Shown piece by piece: positions 35,953 through 44,453 of a stretch of 64,000 nt of DNA. How positions within the stretch are numbered: position 1 is the stretch's first letter; every line of letters begins with the position of its first letter. The stretch is from M3007 sp044230315 (lineage in GTDB: Bacteria; Bacteroidota; Bacteroidia; Chitinophagales; Saprospiraceae): positions 1 to 64,000 of the forward strand of contig JBGARJ010000014.1 in the NCBI GenBank assembly GCA_044230315.1, read 5' to 3'. The position numbers were made by a program, and so were the translations under genes. The notes under the pieces were generated by a model, which had not been told where the DNA came from, did not search any database, and saw nothing but the letters and a program-made list of their open reading frames with translations.

Positions 35953-36726
35953 CTATTTCGTTTTAAAGGCTTCGATCGCTTTTTTGGTGAAATCCGACAG
36001 CGCCAGCCGCCCGCTGATGGCAGCGCGTTCGTGCAGCAGCGCGTCCCAATGGTCGGTGCCCTGCCAAAAAATCCGTTTCAATTCGGCGAGCGCCTCGGGG
36101 TGGTAACCGCTCAGGTTTTGCGTGAAATGCCCGAGATAGGCGTCCAGTTGCTCGACGGTATCGAACACTTCCTGAAACAGTCCTTTTTCCTTGGCCCAGG
36201 CGGCGGTTTGCCATTCGCCCGGGTTGAGCGCCAGCTGGCTGAAGGCCGCCGGGCCCACCTTGCGTTCCACCGCCGGGCCGATGACAAAGGGACCGAAACC
36301 CACCGCCAGTTCGCTCAGCCGCACGGATGCATATTGCGAGGCCATACAAAAATCGGTGCCGGCGGCCAGTCCGACGCCGCCGCCGACTGCCTTGCCGTGC
36401 ACGCGTCCGACAATGATCTTCGGACAACGGCGCATGGCATTGATCACATGACCAAAGCCGGAAAAAAACGCGTGGCCGGTCTCGAAATCGCCGATCGCTA
36501 CCAGTTCGTCAAAACTGGCGCCCGCGCAAAAGGTTTTGTGCTCCGCGCTGCGTAATACGACTGCCCGAACGGCAGGGTCAGCGCCCGCCGCCTCGAAAGC
36601 CGCTACCAGCCCTTGCAGCAGGCGGCTGGGCAGGCTGTTGTGGTTGGGGTGAAAAAACGTGATCTGCGCGATCCCGTTGGCGCTCCGCTCCGAACGAACA
36701 TAACCTTGTTGAATAATATCCTCCAT
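35953..36726 (-). CDS. Enoyl-CoA hydratase/isomerase family protein
   Basis: A 257-residue crotonase-fold protein, cytoplasmic, acting on an acyl-CoA in fatty-acid or branched amino-acid degradation; the exact substrate cannot be read from sequence. The oxyanion-hole segments are CAGASFDEL and KAVGGGVGLAAGTDFCMAS, followed by FGPFVIGPAVERKVG. The position normally holding the hydratase glutamates is not obviously conserved, so isomerase or other crotonase chemistry is possible. The ATG at 36726 follows a perfect -7 box. It converges with carA, seven bases apart. Confidence 0.88.
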   Translation of the reverse strand: MEDIIQQGYVRSERSANGIAQITFFHPNHNSLPSRLLQGLVAAFEAAGADPAVRAVVLRSAEHKTFCAGASFDELVAIGDFETGHAFFSGFGHVINAMRRCPKIIVGRVHGKAVGGGVGLAAGTDFCMASQYASVRLSELAVGFGPFVIGPAVERKVGPAAFSQLALNPGEWQTAAWAKEKGLFQEVFDTVEQLDAYLGHFTQNLSGYHPEALAELKRIFWQGTDHWDALLHERAAISGRLALSDFTKKAIEAFKTK

Positions 36727-36773
36727 GTTCAGGAAAATGCCGGGTACTTTTGAACGAAAAGAAATGACGCCGG

Positions 36774-36781
36774 CAAAGGTA
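36774..36781 (-). promoter_or_regulatory. Predicted -7 element of the crotonase-family gene
   Basis: Minus-strand TACCTTTG matches TAnnTTTG, 47 bases upstream of the ATG at 36726 and 30 bases downstream (in the sense of transcription) of the 32-bp palindrome. Confidence 0.5.
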
Positions 36782-36810
36782 GCGCACGCACGGCAGCGCA
36801 GGGGATAATT

Positions 36811-36842
36811 TGAATGTCCAATGTCCGGACATTGGACATTCA
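36811..36842. promoter_or_regulatory. Perfect 32-bp palindrome between two leftward genes
   Basis: tgaatgtccaatgtcc followed directly by its reverse complement, with no loop. Each arm contains two copies of atgtcc. It lies 16 bases past the DUF2807 stop and 30 bases upstream of the crotonase promoter box. It could be an operator for a dimeric or tetrameric regulator, or a terminator hairpin for the DUF2807 gene. No U-tract follows. Confidence 0.6.
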
Positions 36843-36857
36843 TGTCTGGAGATTCCC

Positions 36858-37583
36858 TCAGATCTTATGCACCTTGCCCGAACCGCTGCTGTTCACGGTT
36901 AACTGCGGGTTGCCGCGGTATTCCACATCCCCGCTGCCGGTGATGGTCACGTCCAGCGTTTCACTTACGTCGAGCCGTGCGTTGCCGCTGCCTGAAATAT
37001 GCACAGTGGCAGTTTTCACCGGGCAATCGAGCGCATCGACATCGCCGCTCCCGGTAATGCTGCAGTTCAGGTCGTCGGCACTGCCATAGATCGAAATGTT
37101 GCCCGAGCCCGTGGTGCGGGATTTGATCTTGTTAAAATCGGCCTTGAAGATCCGAATGCTCCCGCTACCCGAGATGCTCAGGTCGAGCAAGTCGCCGCTG
37201 ATGGCGTCGGGCGCGTCGGCATGGGCCGACCCGCTCACTTCTATACCGTCCCAGGAAGGGGCATACGCAATGATTTTCAGGTGGTCCACATCATACACAT
37301 CGCGGTCGAAATGGATTTTCAGCACGCCGTGGTCTTCCAGCGTTTCCAGGAACGGGATGATGCTTTCTTCGCAACTCACCTCGACGCGGTACACCGAATC
37401 GACCCGTAGTTCCACCGTACCCGGCGTGGCGATATCTACGGCGTGAAAATTTTTGACGTTCCGGTTTTCCGTCACAATGTCGCCCTTGCCGCGCACACCT
37501 AACAGGTCTTCGCAAGCGGAAAGTGTCCAGAGCAGAAGGCCGAGCCCCAGCAGGGTGAGTATTTTTTGACTGTTGTTGATCAT
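36858..37583 (-). CDS. DUF2807 (head GIN domain) lipoprotein
   Basis: A 241-residue lipoprotein (lipobox LSAC, C24) with a DUF2807 domain, a right-handed beta-helix of the putative auto-transporter adhesin head type. The repeated SGSG/TGSG turns (VSGSAHAD, ISGSGSIRI, TTGSGNISI, ITGSGDVDA, ISGSGNARL, ITGSGDVEY) mark the rungs. It is likely exposed on the cell surface or in the periplasm; the function is unknown. The upstream gap to 37892 carries no gene. Confidence 0.9.
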   Translation of the reverse strand: MINNSQKILTLLGLGLLLWTLSACEDLLGVRGKGDIVTENRNVKNFHAVDIATPGTVELRVDSVYRVEVSCEESIIPFLETLEDHGVLKIHFDRDVYDVDHLKIIAYAPSWDGIEVSGSAHADAPDAISGDLLDLSISGSGSIRIFKADFNKIKSRTTGSGNISIYGSADDLNCSITGSGDVDALDCPVKTATVHISGSGNARLDVSETLDVTITGSGDVEYRGNPQLTVNSSGSGKVHKI

Positions 37584-37892
37584 AGCGCAATGTAGTTTTT
37601 GTGAAAGAATGGCTTTTGTGTCGATATCCTATCGTCAAGACACCCATCCCGGAATTTACCCTGATCTCACGGGGCCATTTTTTGTGTTTTTGAAGGAACA
37701 CAACCGCGGTTACCTGACCGAAATACGGTACGAAACCCGCCTAAAGCCCCTGCCGCACGGAAAGACATTTCTTTTGCCGCTATACCTCGGCTATTTTTTC
37801 GGCAACAGGACAAGGCTGCTCCTTCAAAAAGGAGCCTTGCCGATCCTCAGAATCTGCGTTTTCCTACCTCGTCCGGGGTTTTCAGGCGGTTT
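37584..37892. other. Gene-free gap with one imperfect hairpin
   Basis: This 309-base stretch separates two leftward genes. An open frame on the plus strand (37573-37896) lacks any protein-like pattern and was not called. An imperfect hairpin at 37811-37839 (caaggctgctcctt / aaggagccttg, 3-base bulge) lies 54 bases past the stop of the STN-domain gene and may terminate it. No promoter box matching TAnnTTTG was found for the DUF2807 gene. Confidence 0.5.
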
Positions 37893-39671
37893 CTAAAACC
37901 GCAGGCGTACGGCCGCCGTCCAGCCCCACCAGGCGGAGAGCCAGCCGTTGGCATTGCTGGATGCATCGAGCCAGTCACGGCCCACCACCCGTTTGCGGAT
38001 GCCTGCCGCGTCGCCGTCGGCAGGGTCGGCGTAATACAGGTTGGCGCTGGGGCCGCCGGCGATCGAGAGGTGTTTACCCAGGTTGAGGTCGAGGGCTGTG
38101 GCGAGTTGATCCCACTCCTGCAGCGCGCCGGTAAAGTTGCCTTGGTTCAGGTGTCGGTGGATCAGGTCGAAGCTCAGGCCGCTCCAGCGGGTCAGCCGGG
38201 CGCGGGCGCCCAGGCCGGCGCCGTAGGCCCAGAAACGCGCCGGGGCGGGGCTTTCGGGATCGACGCCGGCGGTCAGGATGGTATAAAACCCGGGTACGCC
38301 CGATTTGAATGCCAGGTTGGCGCGGAGCACATCGTTGGCGCTGGCTTCGAGGGCGATGTAACCGCCGTGCCGCGAGAGGTTGATCAGACCGATTTGTACG
38401 CCGCGTATTTCCCGGGCAAAATTGATCAGGCCGATCTGCGTCCCCCGAACATATCCGCCCCGGTTGATCACGCCCGACACCTGGCAGCCAAGCAGGGTAT
38501 CGGCCGAGTTGAGCACTCCCCCAGCCTGAAAGCCGGCTCGGCGGGCATGGTTGATCACGCCGGCCAGTTGAACCCCCGGCTGTCCCTCCGGCGCCCAATT
38601 GAATACCCCGGCTGCCTGCAAAGCGCCCGGGTAAGCGTAACGGGTCAAATTGGCCACGCCGCCGAATTGTGCGCCGCGCAGGGTGTCGCCGGCAAAATTG
38701 TAAACGCCGGCCAATTGCGCCCCGGTGGCGCTGTGGCCCAGGTTGTTGAACAGACCGGCCGCCTGCACCCCCCCGAGCCTGCCGCCTGTGATATTGAACA
38801 AGCCTGCGCCCTGGAAACCGCTGACATTTTCACGGGTAATATTGCCTAGGCCGGCAAATTCGCCCATGCGATTGCCGCGCGAGTAACCTGCGAGCACGTT
38901 GACCGACCAGTCGTTGACCACGCTGCCGCTCAGGCCGCGATTCGTGCCCAGGCCCGGCAAAAACGACAACTGGAAATACCGGTGCAGCGAATCACGCACA
39001 TTGAGTGCCGATAATTTTTGCGAAGAGCGCACAAAAAACGATTCCATCTCGACGGAGAACCGGTTGAGTTGTTCGCTCAGTCTGGGCGTGTTGTCGTGCG
39101 GAAACGTATCGATGTACAAATCCAGTTTGACAAGGCGCGGCGTTTGGGGGCTGACCTGCAGCACCGTGTCGCGATAGGCCAGTTTGGCCACCACAATTTC
39201 CGAGCGCGGCGTCACCGCGAGTTCGTAATAGCCGTTTTTGTTGGTGGTGGTGGAATGCAGGGTGGTGCGGTCGTACACGGTCACGCCGGCCATGCGCTGG
39301 CCGGTGCGCTGATCCGAAATATAGCCGCTCAGCCGCGGTTGCTGCTTGCGTTGTTTTTTAAGGATGAGGTATTCGCCGTTTTGCTTGAAAGTATACTGGT
39401 CGCCCAGCACAAAAAGCAGCGTTTCCCGCACCGTCCAGCCGTCGGCCACGAGCGTGACCCGTTGGTTTTCGTCCAGGATATTGGCGTTATACGACCATTC
39501 AAACTGGCCTTCCCGCGCGATTTCTTCCAGGGCGGTTTTCAGGGGCGTATGGTTGAACCGCACATGAACGGTGCGTTCCAGCACGTCGGTGGCGTGCAGT
39601 GCCGCCCCGGGCCACAGCAGGAGTGCCAGGCGCAGCGCAAAAAGCCAACAGTTGCTTTCAAAGCGTATCAT
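37893..39671 (-). CDS. STN-domain outer-membrane protein with carboxypeptidase-like domain and surface repeats
   Basis: A 592-residue outer-membrane protein at the end of a sigma/FecR cassette. After a signal peptide (LLLWPGAALHA) comes an STN (secretin/TonB N-terminal) domain with LERTVHVRFNHTPLKTALEEIA. A carboxypeptidase-regulatory-like domain (LSGYISDQRTGQRMAGVTVYDR) follows. Next are about ten ~20-residue repeats with the pattern GxQxAGVxN/GxQIGLIN, resembling the LA_2272-type surface repeat, and a final strand ending WTAAVRLRF typical of beta-barrel insertion. No TonB plug domain was recognised. The ATG at 39671 begins the signal peptide. It starts 14 bases after fecR. Confidence 0.85.
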   Translation of the reverse strand: MIRFESNCWLFALRLALLLWPGAALHATDVLERTVHVRFNHTPLKTALEEIAREGQFEWSYNANILDENQRVTLVADGWTVRETLLFVLGDQYTFKQNGEYLILKKQRKQQPRLSGYISDQRTGQRMAGVTVYDRTTLHSTTTNKNGYYELAVTPRSEIVVAKLAYRDTVLQVSPQTPRLVKLDLYIDTFPHDNTPRLSEQLNRFSVEMESFFVRSSQKLSALNVRDSLHRYFQLSFLPGLGTNRGLSGSVVNDWSVNVLAGYSRGNRMGEFAGLGNITRENVSGFQGAGLFNITGGRLGGVQAAGLFNNLGHSATGAQLAGVYNFAGDTLRGAQFGGVANLTRYAYPGALQAAGVFNWAPEGQPGVQLAGVINHARRAGFQAGGVLNSADTLLGCQVSGVINRGGYVRGTQIGLINFAREIRGVQIGLINLSRHGGYIALEASANDVLRANLAFKSGVPGFYTILTAGVDPESPAPARFWAYGAGLGARARLTRWSGLSFDLIHRHLNQGNFTGALQEWDQLATALDLNLGKHLSIAGGPSANLYYADPADGDAAGIRKRVVGRDWLDASSNANGWLSAWWGWTAAVRLRF

Positions 39672-39685
39672 TCGGAAGTATATTT

Positions 39686-40681
39686 TTATTCGCCGCAGCC
39701 TTTCCCGTCGAGCACGTATTCGTCGGCGGTCGTTTCTACGGTAATGGAAAAGGAGTCGGCGATAATTTCGAGCACCCGCTCCAGGGTGATGTTGTTGTAG
39801 CGCGCCGTGAGCGGACACTTTTCCAGGATTTTGTTTTTAAAAGAAAGGTGCACGCCGTAGGCTTGACCAATCTGCCGGGCCACATCGCCCAATGGGGTGG
39901 CGTCGAAGCGGAAACTGCGGCGCAGCCGGCTCGGATCCTGATTGTCGCCGCCTCCTACTACGCGGGAGAGTGTACCCGCTGTCCGGTCGTAAACGGCCTC
40001 TTCACCGGCAGTGAGCAGCAGCGATTGGTTGCTGTGGCGAACGGCCACTTTTCCTTCCGTGACCCAAACGAGCACTTTTGCGGGGTCGGACGCGTCGTCG
40101 ACCGTAAACACGGTGCCGACCACGCGCACTTCGAGGTCGGGCACTTCCACGACAAAGGGCCGGCTGGTGTCGTGCGTCACCTGGAAGGAAGCTTGTCCTT
40201 CGAGCCGCATCCGGCGTTCGCGGCGGTTGAAGGCGGGGGCCAGGGTCAGGCCCGATGCCCGCTGAAGCGTGACTACCGAGCCGTCGGTAAGGGTATCGGT
40301 GAGGGCAGCGCCGGTGGCGGCAAAATGCACGGGCCCGGGCGCCTGGCTGAGCCGCCACCAGTACACGCCTGCTACGACGATCGCGACGACGGCTGCTGCG
40401 CGCAGCCAAAAGCTGCGTTGCCAACGCAGAGGCGCCGTTTTGCCGTGGTGTAGCAGCCGGATTTTGACCTGGTGCAGTGCCGCCTCGGTATCTACCCGGC
40501 GTGGGGCCGGAGGCAAACCATTGGGCGAGCGCAACCAAAGCCATTGCAGATCGGCGAGGTATTTTTGATGGTCGGGCCCTTCTGCCAGCCAACGCCCGAC
40601 GGTTTCCGCTTCTTCGGCAGAACATTCATCGGCCAGGTATTTGGCCAGAAGTTCGTCTATTTTTTCGTCAAAAAGGTCCAT
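39686..40681 (-). CDS. FecR family anti-sigma factor (DUF4974)
   Basis: Inner-membrane anti-sigma regulator of 331 residues. The cytoplasmic N-terminal segment (DELLAKYLADECSAEEAETVGRWL, about 8-50) binds the sigma factor. One membrane helix lies at about 92-110 (WLRAAAVVAIVVAGVYWW). The periplasmic FecR domain (TDTLTDGSVVTLQRASGLTL...RRMRLEGQASFQVTHD) is followed by DUF4974 (FDATPLGDVARQIGQAYGVHLSF), which contacts the STN domain of the receptor. It lies between the ECF sigma gene (18 bases) and the STN protein gene, the standard gene order of a surface-signalling cassette. Confidence 0.93.
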   Translation of the reverse strand: MDLFDEKIDELLAKYLADECSAEEAETVGRWLAEGPDHQKYLADLQWLWLRSPNGLPPAPRRVDTEAALHQVKIRLLHHGKTAPLRWQRSFWLRAAAVVAIVVAGVYWWRLSQAPGPVHFAATGAALTDTLTDGSVVTLQRASGLTLAPAFNRRERRMRLEGQASFQVTHDTSRPFVVEVPDLEVRVVGTVFTVDDASDPAKVLVWVTEGKVAVRHSNQSLLLTAGEEAVYDRTAGTLSRVVGGGDNQDPSRLRRSFRFDATPLGDVARQIGQAYGVHLSFKNKILEKCPLTARYNNITLERVLEIIADSFSITVETTADEYVLDGKGCGE

Positions 40682-40699
40682 GCAACCACAGGTTTAAGG

Positions 40700-41287
40700 T
40701 CAGAATAAAAGGTGCCAGGCGCCGGCTATTCCCATCCAGGTGACGAGGTAATCGGCCAGTTGAAGGCGCAACACGCGCAGGGCCTTTCCCATCTGGGTTT
40801 CGACGGTTTTGATGGAAATGCCGAGCTGGTCGGCGATTTCCCGGTATTTCAGCATTTCAAAACGGCTCAGTTCAAAAATGTGCCGGCATTGCGGCGGAAG
40901 CGTATCCATGGCGCGTTGAAAGCGTTCCTGGAGCTCGGGCGTCGTATCGTCGGGTAGCGCATGCATAGTATCCAGTTGTTGAGCATTAAAATCCAGGTAT
41001 TTCGATTGGACGTTTAGGGCGCGCAGGCGGTTCAGGCAGGCGTTGTGGACGGTTTTATACAGGTAACTTTTGAGCGACCAGCTGACCTGCAATTGGCTGC
41101 GGTATTCCCACAGTTTTACAAAGGCTTGTTGTACCAGGTCTTCGGCTTCGTCCATATTCCCATTGGCCAAGCGGCAGGCGTACCCGCAAAGGGGCGCATA
41201 CCATTGTCGGAAAACGGCTTCAAAGGCCGCTGCATCGCCGCGCTGCAGGGCCTGGGCCAGCATGTTTTCGTCTTGCGTCTTCAACAT
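40700..41287 (-). CDS. ECF RNA polymerase sigma-70 factor, Bacteroidota family
   Basis: A 195-residue extracytoplasmic-function sigma factor. Region 2 is at about 20-95 (YAPLCGYACRLANGNMDEAEDLVQQAFVKLWEYR). Region 4 is at about 125-180 (LPPQCRHIFELSRFEMLKYREIADQLGISIKTVETQMGKAL). It should direct transcription of its own cassette and perhaps the divergent TonB receptor at 41518. The start at 41287 or eight codons later cannot be separated. No TAnnTTTG box precedes it, consistent with a different promoter class. Confidence 0.94.
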   Translation of the reverse strand: MLKTQDENMLAQALQRGDAAAFEAVFRQWYAPLCGYACRLANGNMDEAEDLVQQAFVKLWEYRSQLQVSWSLKSYLYKTVHNACLNRLRALNVQSKYLDFNAQQLDTMHALPDDTTPELQERFQRAMDTLPPQCRHIFELSRFEMLKYREIADQLGISIKTVETQMGKALRVLRLQLADYLVTWMGIAGAWHLLF

Positions 41288-41308
41288 TTACGGGTTTGGT
41301 CTGGTCTA

Positions 41309-41413
41309 AAGACACGATGTGCGGGATTCACCCTGACGCGGGCATTCATTTTTTTCTCAGTAAAAAAAAATGCGCCGCCTGCATCAGGGTAAAACGGCCC
41401 CCGGGTGTCTTGG
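41309..41413. repeat. Imperfect inverted repeat between sigma factor and TonB receptor genes
   Basis: ccctgacgcgggcattcat... at 41331-41357 pairs imperfectly with ...atgcgccgcctgcatcaggg at 41361-41389, around T-rich and A-rich runs. Outer segments aagacac (about 41309) and gtgtctt (about 41405) extend the pairing. It sits in the 230-base divergent gap, so it may be a shared regulatory structure or a bidirectional hairpin. Confidence 0.5.
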
Positions 41414-41517
41414 GGCTGATTCGTCTGATCCAGTACGGGTAACTCCATTGGGCCGCTAAGCCGTCGTGCGCAGGGTGGCTTGCCTTTTATTCCAGTAGAC
41501 ACTCATTCTTATAAGCT

Positions 41518-43878
41518 ATGTTGCAAACAACTAAAATCTTCCTGCTGACTTTTGGCCTGGCCGCTTGGGGGGCCACCACTTTCGCTCAAAATTACACTCA
41601 AACCTTTAAAGGCATCGTGCTCGACAAAACGGTCAAAACACCCCTGGCAGGCGCCACGGTGGTGTTGCTGAACACCGACCCTGTTCTGGGCGCCATTACC
41701 GATGCCGACGGACGCTTTCGGCTGCCGGCGGTGCCGGTGGGCAAACACACCCTCCGCGTGACATATCTGGGCTACAAAGAAGCCGTGGCGCCCAATATTA
41801 CCGTTAATTCGGGCAAAGAAACCGACCTGGTCATCGAACTGGAGGAAGACATCCTCACTAGCCGGGAAGTGGTGATCAGGGCCCGGGTGGAAAAACAAAA
41901 ACCGCTCAATGAACTCTCCACCGTGAGCGCCCGCACCTTCTCGGTCGAAGAAACGCAGCGCTTCGCCGCTGCCGTCAACGACCCGGCGCGGATGGCCTCG
42001 TCGTACGCCGGGGTAGCCATGGCCGACGACGGTAACAACACGCTTGTCATCCGGGGCAATGCGCCCAATGGCCTGTTGTGGCGCATGGAAGGCGTGGATA
42101 TTCCCAACCCCAACCACTTCTCGTCGGTGGGCTCTTCGGGTGGCGGCATTTCGATCCTGAGCTCGCAGTTGCTCACCAATTCCGACTTCCTGACCGGCGC
42201 CTTCGCCGCCGAATACGGCAACGCCTTGTCGGGGGTATTCGACCTGAAGCTGCGCAAAGGCAACGCCGAAAAACGCGAATACACCCTGCAGGCGGGTGTG
42301 CTTGGCCTCGATGCCGCCGTGGAAGGCCCCATGCGACTCGGCAATCAAACGGGATCGTTCCTGGTCAACTACCGGTATTCCACATTGTCGATGCTCGGTC
42401 AACTCGGCGTGAACCTCGGCGACGCCCAGACCGATTTTCAGGACCTCGCATTCAATCTCTGGATGCCCGCCGGCCAACTGGGCCAGTTTACGCTCTTCGG
42501 CCTGGGTGGCCTGAGCACCCAGCACAACGACGGCAAGGCCGACTCCCTGTTGTGGGAAGAAGACGGGAGCCGGCAATACCCCTGGGATTTTACCGCCAAC
42601 ACCGGCGTGGTGGGCCTGACCCACAGCCTGGTGCTGGGCGACAATACCTACCTGAAAACCATCGTGGCGGTATCGGGCACACAAAACGGCAACCAGACCG
42701 ACGAATTTCAGGATGACTACAGCCTGCGGCGCCTGTTCGACGGCAGTTACCGGCAGATCAAGACCACCGTGTCGTCGGCCCTGACCCACAAGTTCAACGC
42801 CCGCCACCTGCTGCGCGCCGGCGCATATGTGAACATGATGAACTACCGGTTCGCGCAAAAAGAGTGGGACGACGATGCCGAGCGGCTGGTAGAGCAACTC
42901 CGCATCGCCGGTTCGGCCACATCGCTCGACGCCTTTGCGCAATGGCAATACCGCGCTACGGAGCGCCTCACACTGAACGCGGGCGCACACGGGATCTATT
43001 TTTTCCTGAACAATACCGCCTCTGTAGAGCCGCGAGCGGCGCTGAAATATGCCTTCAACGAGCGCCAGTCGTTGAGTATCGGCTATGGCCTGCACAGTCA
43101 GTTGCAGCCGCTGGGAGTGTATTTTATCGAGGACGGTAATGGCGCTCAACCCAACCGCGGCCTGAAACCGACCAAAGCGCAACACCTGGTGCTGTCGTTC
43201 GACCAGTCGTTGCCTGGAAACTGGCACTTGAAACCCGAGCTGTACTACCAGGCTTTGTTCCAGGCGCCCGTTAGCCGCGATACGCAGGACGCGTTTTCGA
43301 TGCTGAATGTATTCGACGGCTTTGCGAGCGAAATACTGACCAACCGCGGCAAGGGCCGCAACTATGGCGTGGAACTCACCGCCGAAAAATTTCTGACCAA
43401 CGGGTTCTATTTCCTCTTGTCGGTTGCGCTGTTCGAGTCGCAATACCGGGGTTCCGACGGGGTGTGGCGCAGTACGCGGTACAACTCCAATTTTGTCAGC
43501 AGCCTGGTATCCGGCAAGGAATGGCGTTGGAACCGCCGCCAGAAAGACCGGACCATCGGCTTCAATGCGAAATTGACCGCCACAGGTGGCCACCGCGAAA
43601 CGCCGATCGACCTGGCCCGCTCCATTGAACAGGGCAAAACGGTGTACGACGACAGCCGCGCGTTCGAAGAGCGCATGCCCGATTATTTCCGCCTCGATGT
43701 GGGTTTCCGGCTCAAGCGCAACTACGAACACCTGACCACTACCCTGGCTTTGGATATTCAGAATGCCACCAACCGGCAAAATATATTCGGGCGGTATTAC
43801 GACGACCGCAGTAAAACCGTGAAATATTGGTACCAGGCGCCACTGATCCCGGTGTTGAGTTACCGGGTGGAGTTTTGA
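41518..43878 (+). CDS. TonB-dependent receptor with carboxypeptidase-like N-terminal domain
   Basis: A 786-residue outer-membrane active transporter. A signal peptide (FGLAAWGATTFA) is followed by a carboxypeptidase-regulatory-like domain (FKGIVLDKTVKTPLAGATVVLL, about 31-115). A plug domain follows (DPARMASSYAGVAMADDGNNTLVIRGNAPNGLLWRMEGVDI), then a 22-strand barrel with the C-terminal strand IPVLSYRVEF. There is no SusD-type partner, so a SusCD polysaccharide importer is unlikely; the substrate is unknown. It lies divergent from the sigma/FecR/STN cassette, which may control it. Its STN domain is absent. Confidence 0.93.
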   Translation: MLQTTKIFLLTFGLAAWGATTFAQNYTQTFKGIVLDKTVKTPLAGATVVLLNTDPVLGAITDADGRFRLPAVPVGKHTLRVTYLGYKEAVAPNITVNSGKETDLVIELEEDILTSREVVIRARVEKQKPLNELSTVSARTFSVEETQRFAAAVNDPARMASSYAGVAMADDGNNTLVIRGNAPNGLLWRMEGVDIPNPNHFSSVGSSGGGISILSSQLLTNSDFLTGAFAAEYGNALSGVFDLKLRKGNAEKREYTLQAGVLGLDAAVEGPMRLGNQTGSFLVNYRYSTLSMLGQLGVNLGDAQTDFQDLAFNLWMPAGQLGQFTLFGLGGLSTQHNDGKADSLLWEEDGSRQYPWDFTANTGVVGLTHSLVLGDNTYLKTIVAVSGTQNGNQTDEFQDDYSLRRLFDGSYRQIKTTVSSALTHKFNARHLLRAGAYVNMMNYRFAQKEWDDDAERLVEQLRIAGSATSLDAFAQWQYRATERLTLNAGAHGIYFFLNNTASVEPRAALKYAFNERQSLSIGYGLHSQLQPLGVYFIEDGNGAQPNRGLKPTKAQHLVLSFDQSLPGNWHLKPELYYQALFQAPVSRDTQDAFSMLNVFDGFASEILTNRGKGRNYGVELTAEKFLTNGFYFLLSVALFESQYRGSDGVWRSTRYNSNFVSSLVSGKEWRWNRRQKDRTIGFNAKLTATGGHRETPIDLARSIEQGKTVYDDSRAFEERMPDYFRLDVGFRLKRNYEHLTTTLALDIQNATNRQNIFGRYYDDRSKTVKYWYQAPLIPVLSYRVEF

Positions 43879-43883
43879 CATTG

Positions 43884-43990
43884 GCCCGGTACATTTTGCT
43901 GATGGCGAGGACGCCAACAGCGGCAGTTCGTTGGAAATCAACTCTTAACGTCGTTGCTGGCGCCCCTGCCAACAGCATGCATCAGGCTTT
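43884..43990 (-). repeat. Inverted copy of the repeat found at the right end of the IS
   Basis: Read on the minus strand this ~107-bp stretch aligns with 17194-17296. It shares cagcaaaatgtaccgg at one edge, tgccgctgttggc in the middle and a gcctga...cgccarcaacg block at the other edge. It has no transposase. It begins five bases after the TonB receptor stop. Confidence 0.7.
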
Positions 43991-44057
43991 ATTTTCAACG
44001 GTTGGCAAAACCTACCGGATTACCGTTAGCAAGCTTCCGGGGATTTCAGACGGGTTT

Positions 44058-44453
44058 TTAAGTTCGACTTTAGCCATTTCATAAACACAAAAAGCGTTTC
44101 TCGGGTATGCAGGTCGTATTTTGAAAACAATATGTCATCCTCCGCCATTCTCCAGATGTCTCCCTCCGGTCGACATGACAATCGTATGATAATCAATTAT
44201 TTCCAACGGATTTCTCGCGTTGCTCGAAATTTCCCCGCGCCCTGCCGGAATTTCGAGCAACGCGAGAAATCTGATAAATGTGGTTGAATATCAATGTGTT
44301 GTCATGTCAACCGGAGGGAGACATCCGGCACATGACCTTTCACAAAACTTCCATATCACGATAGGTCAAGGAGGTGTTTAAATCCAGTCAGATCGCCTAA
44401 TACAGCCTGGTAATCGCTTTTTTAGTCATGACAAATGGCTAAAGTCGAATTAA
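44058..44453. repeat. Nested inverted-repeat element (about 396 bp), no gene
   Basis: Outer arms of 21-22 bases (ttaagttcgactttagccat at 44058 and its complement ending 44453, one indel) enclose two further dyads. One is a 27-bp pair at 44155-44181 / 44299-44325 (26 of 27 matching, gatgtctccctccggt). The other is a perfect 23-bp pair at 44209-44231 / 44249-44271 (gatttctcgcgttgctcg). The outer arm word ggctaaagtcraattaag also occurs at the inner edge of the left IS end (15795-15812). No open frame of note exists. Confidence 0.75.

Noticed and set aside
37573..37896. Plus-strand frame of 107 codons in the gap between two leftward genes
   Set aside because: No signal, domain or promoter box, mixed composition, and it contains a hairpin; treated as intergenic.
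41509..43941. Minus-strand open frame of about 810 codons opposite the TonB receptor
   Set aside because: The plus strand encodes a complete receptor with signal peptide, plug and barrel; the antisense translation is compositionally biased noise.
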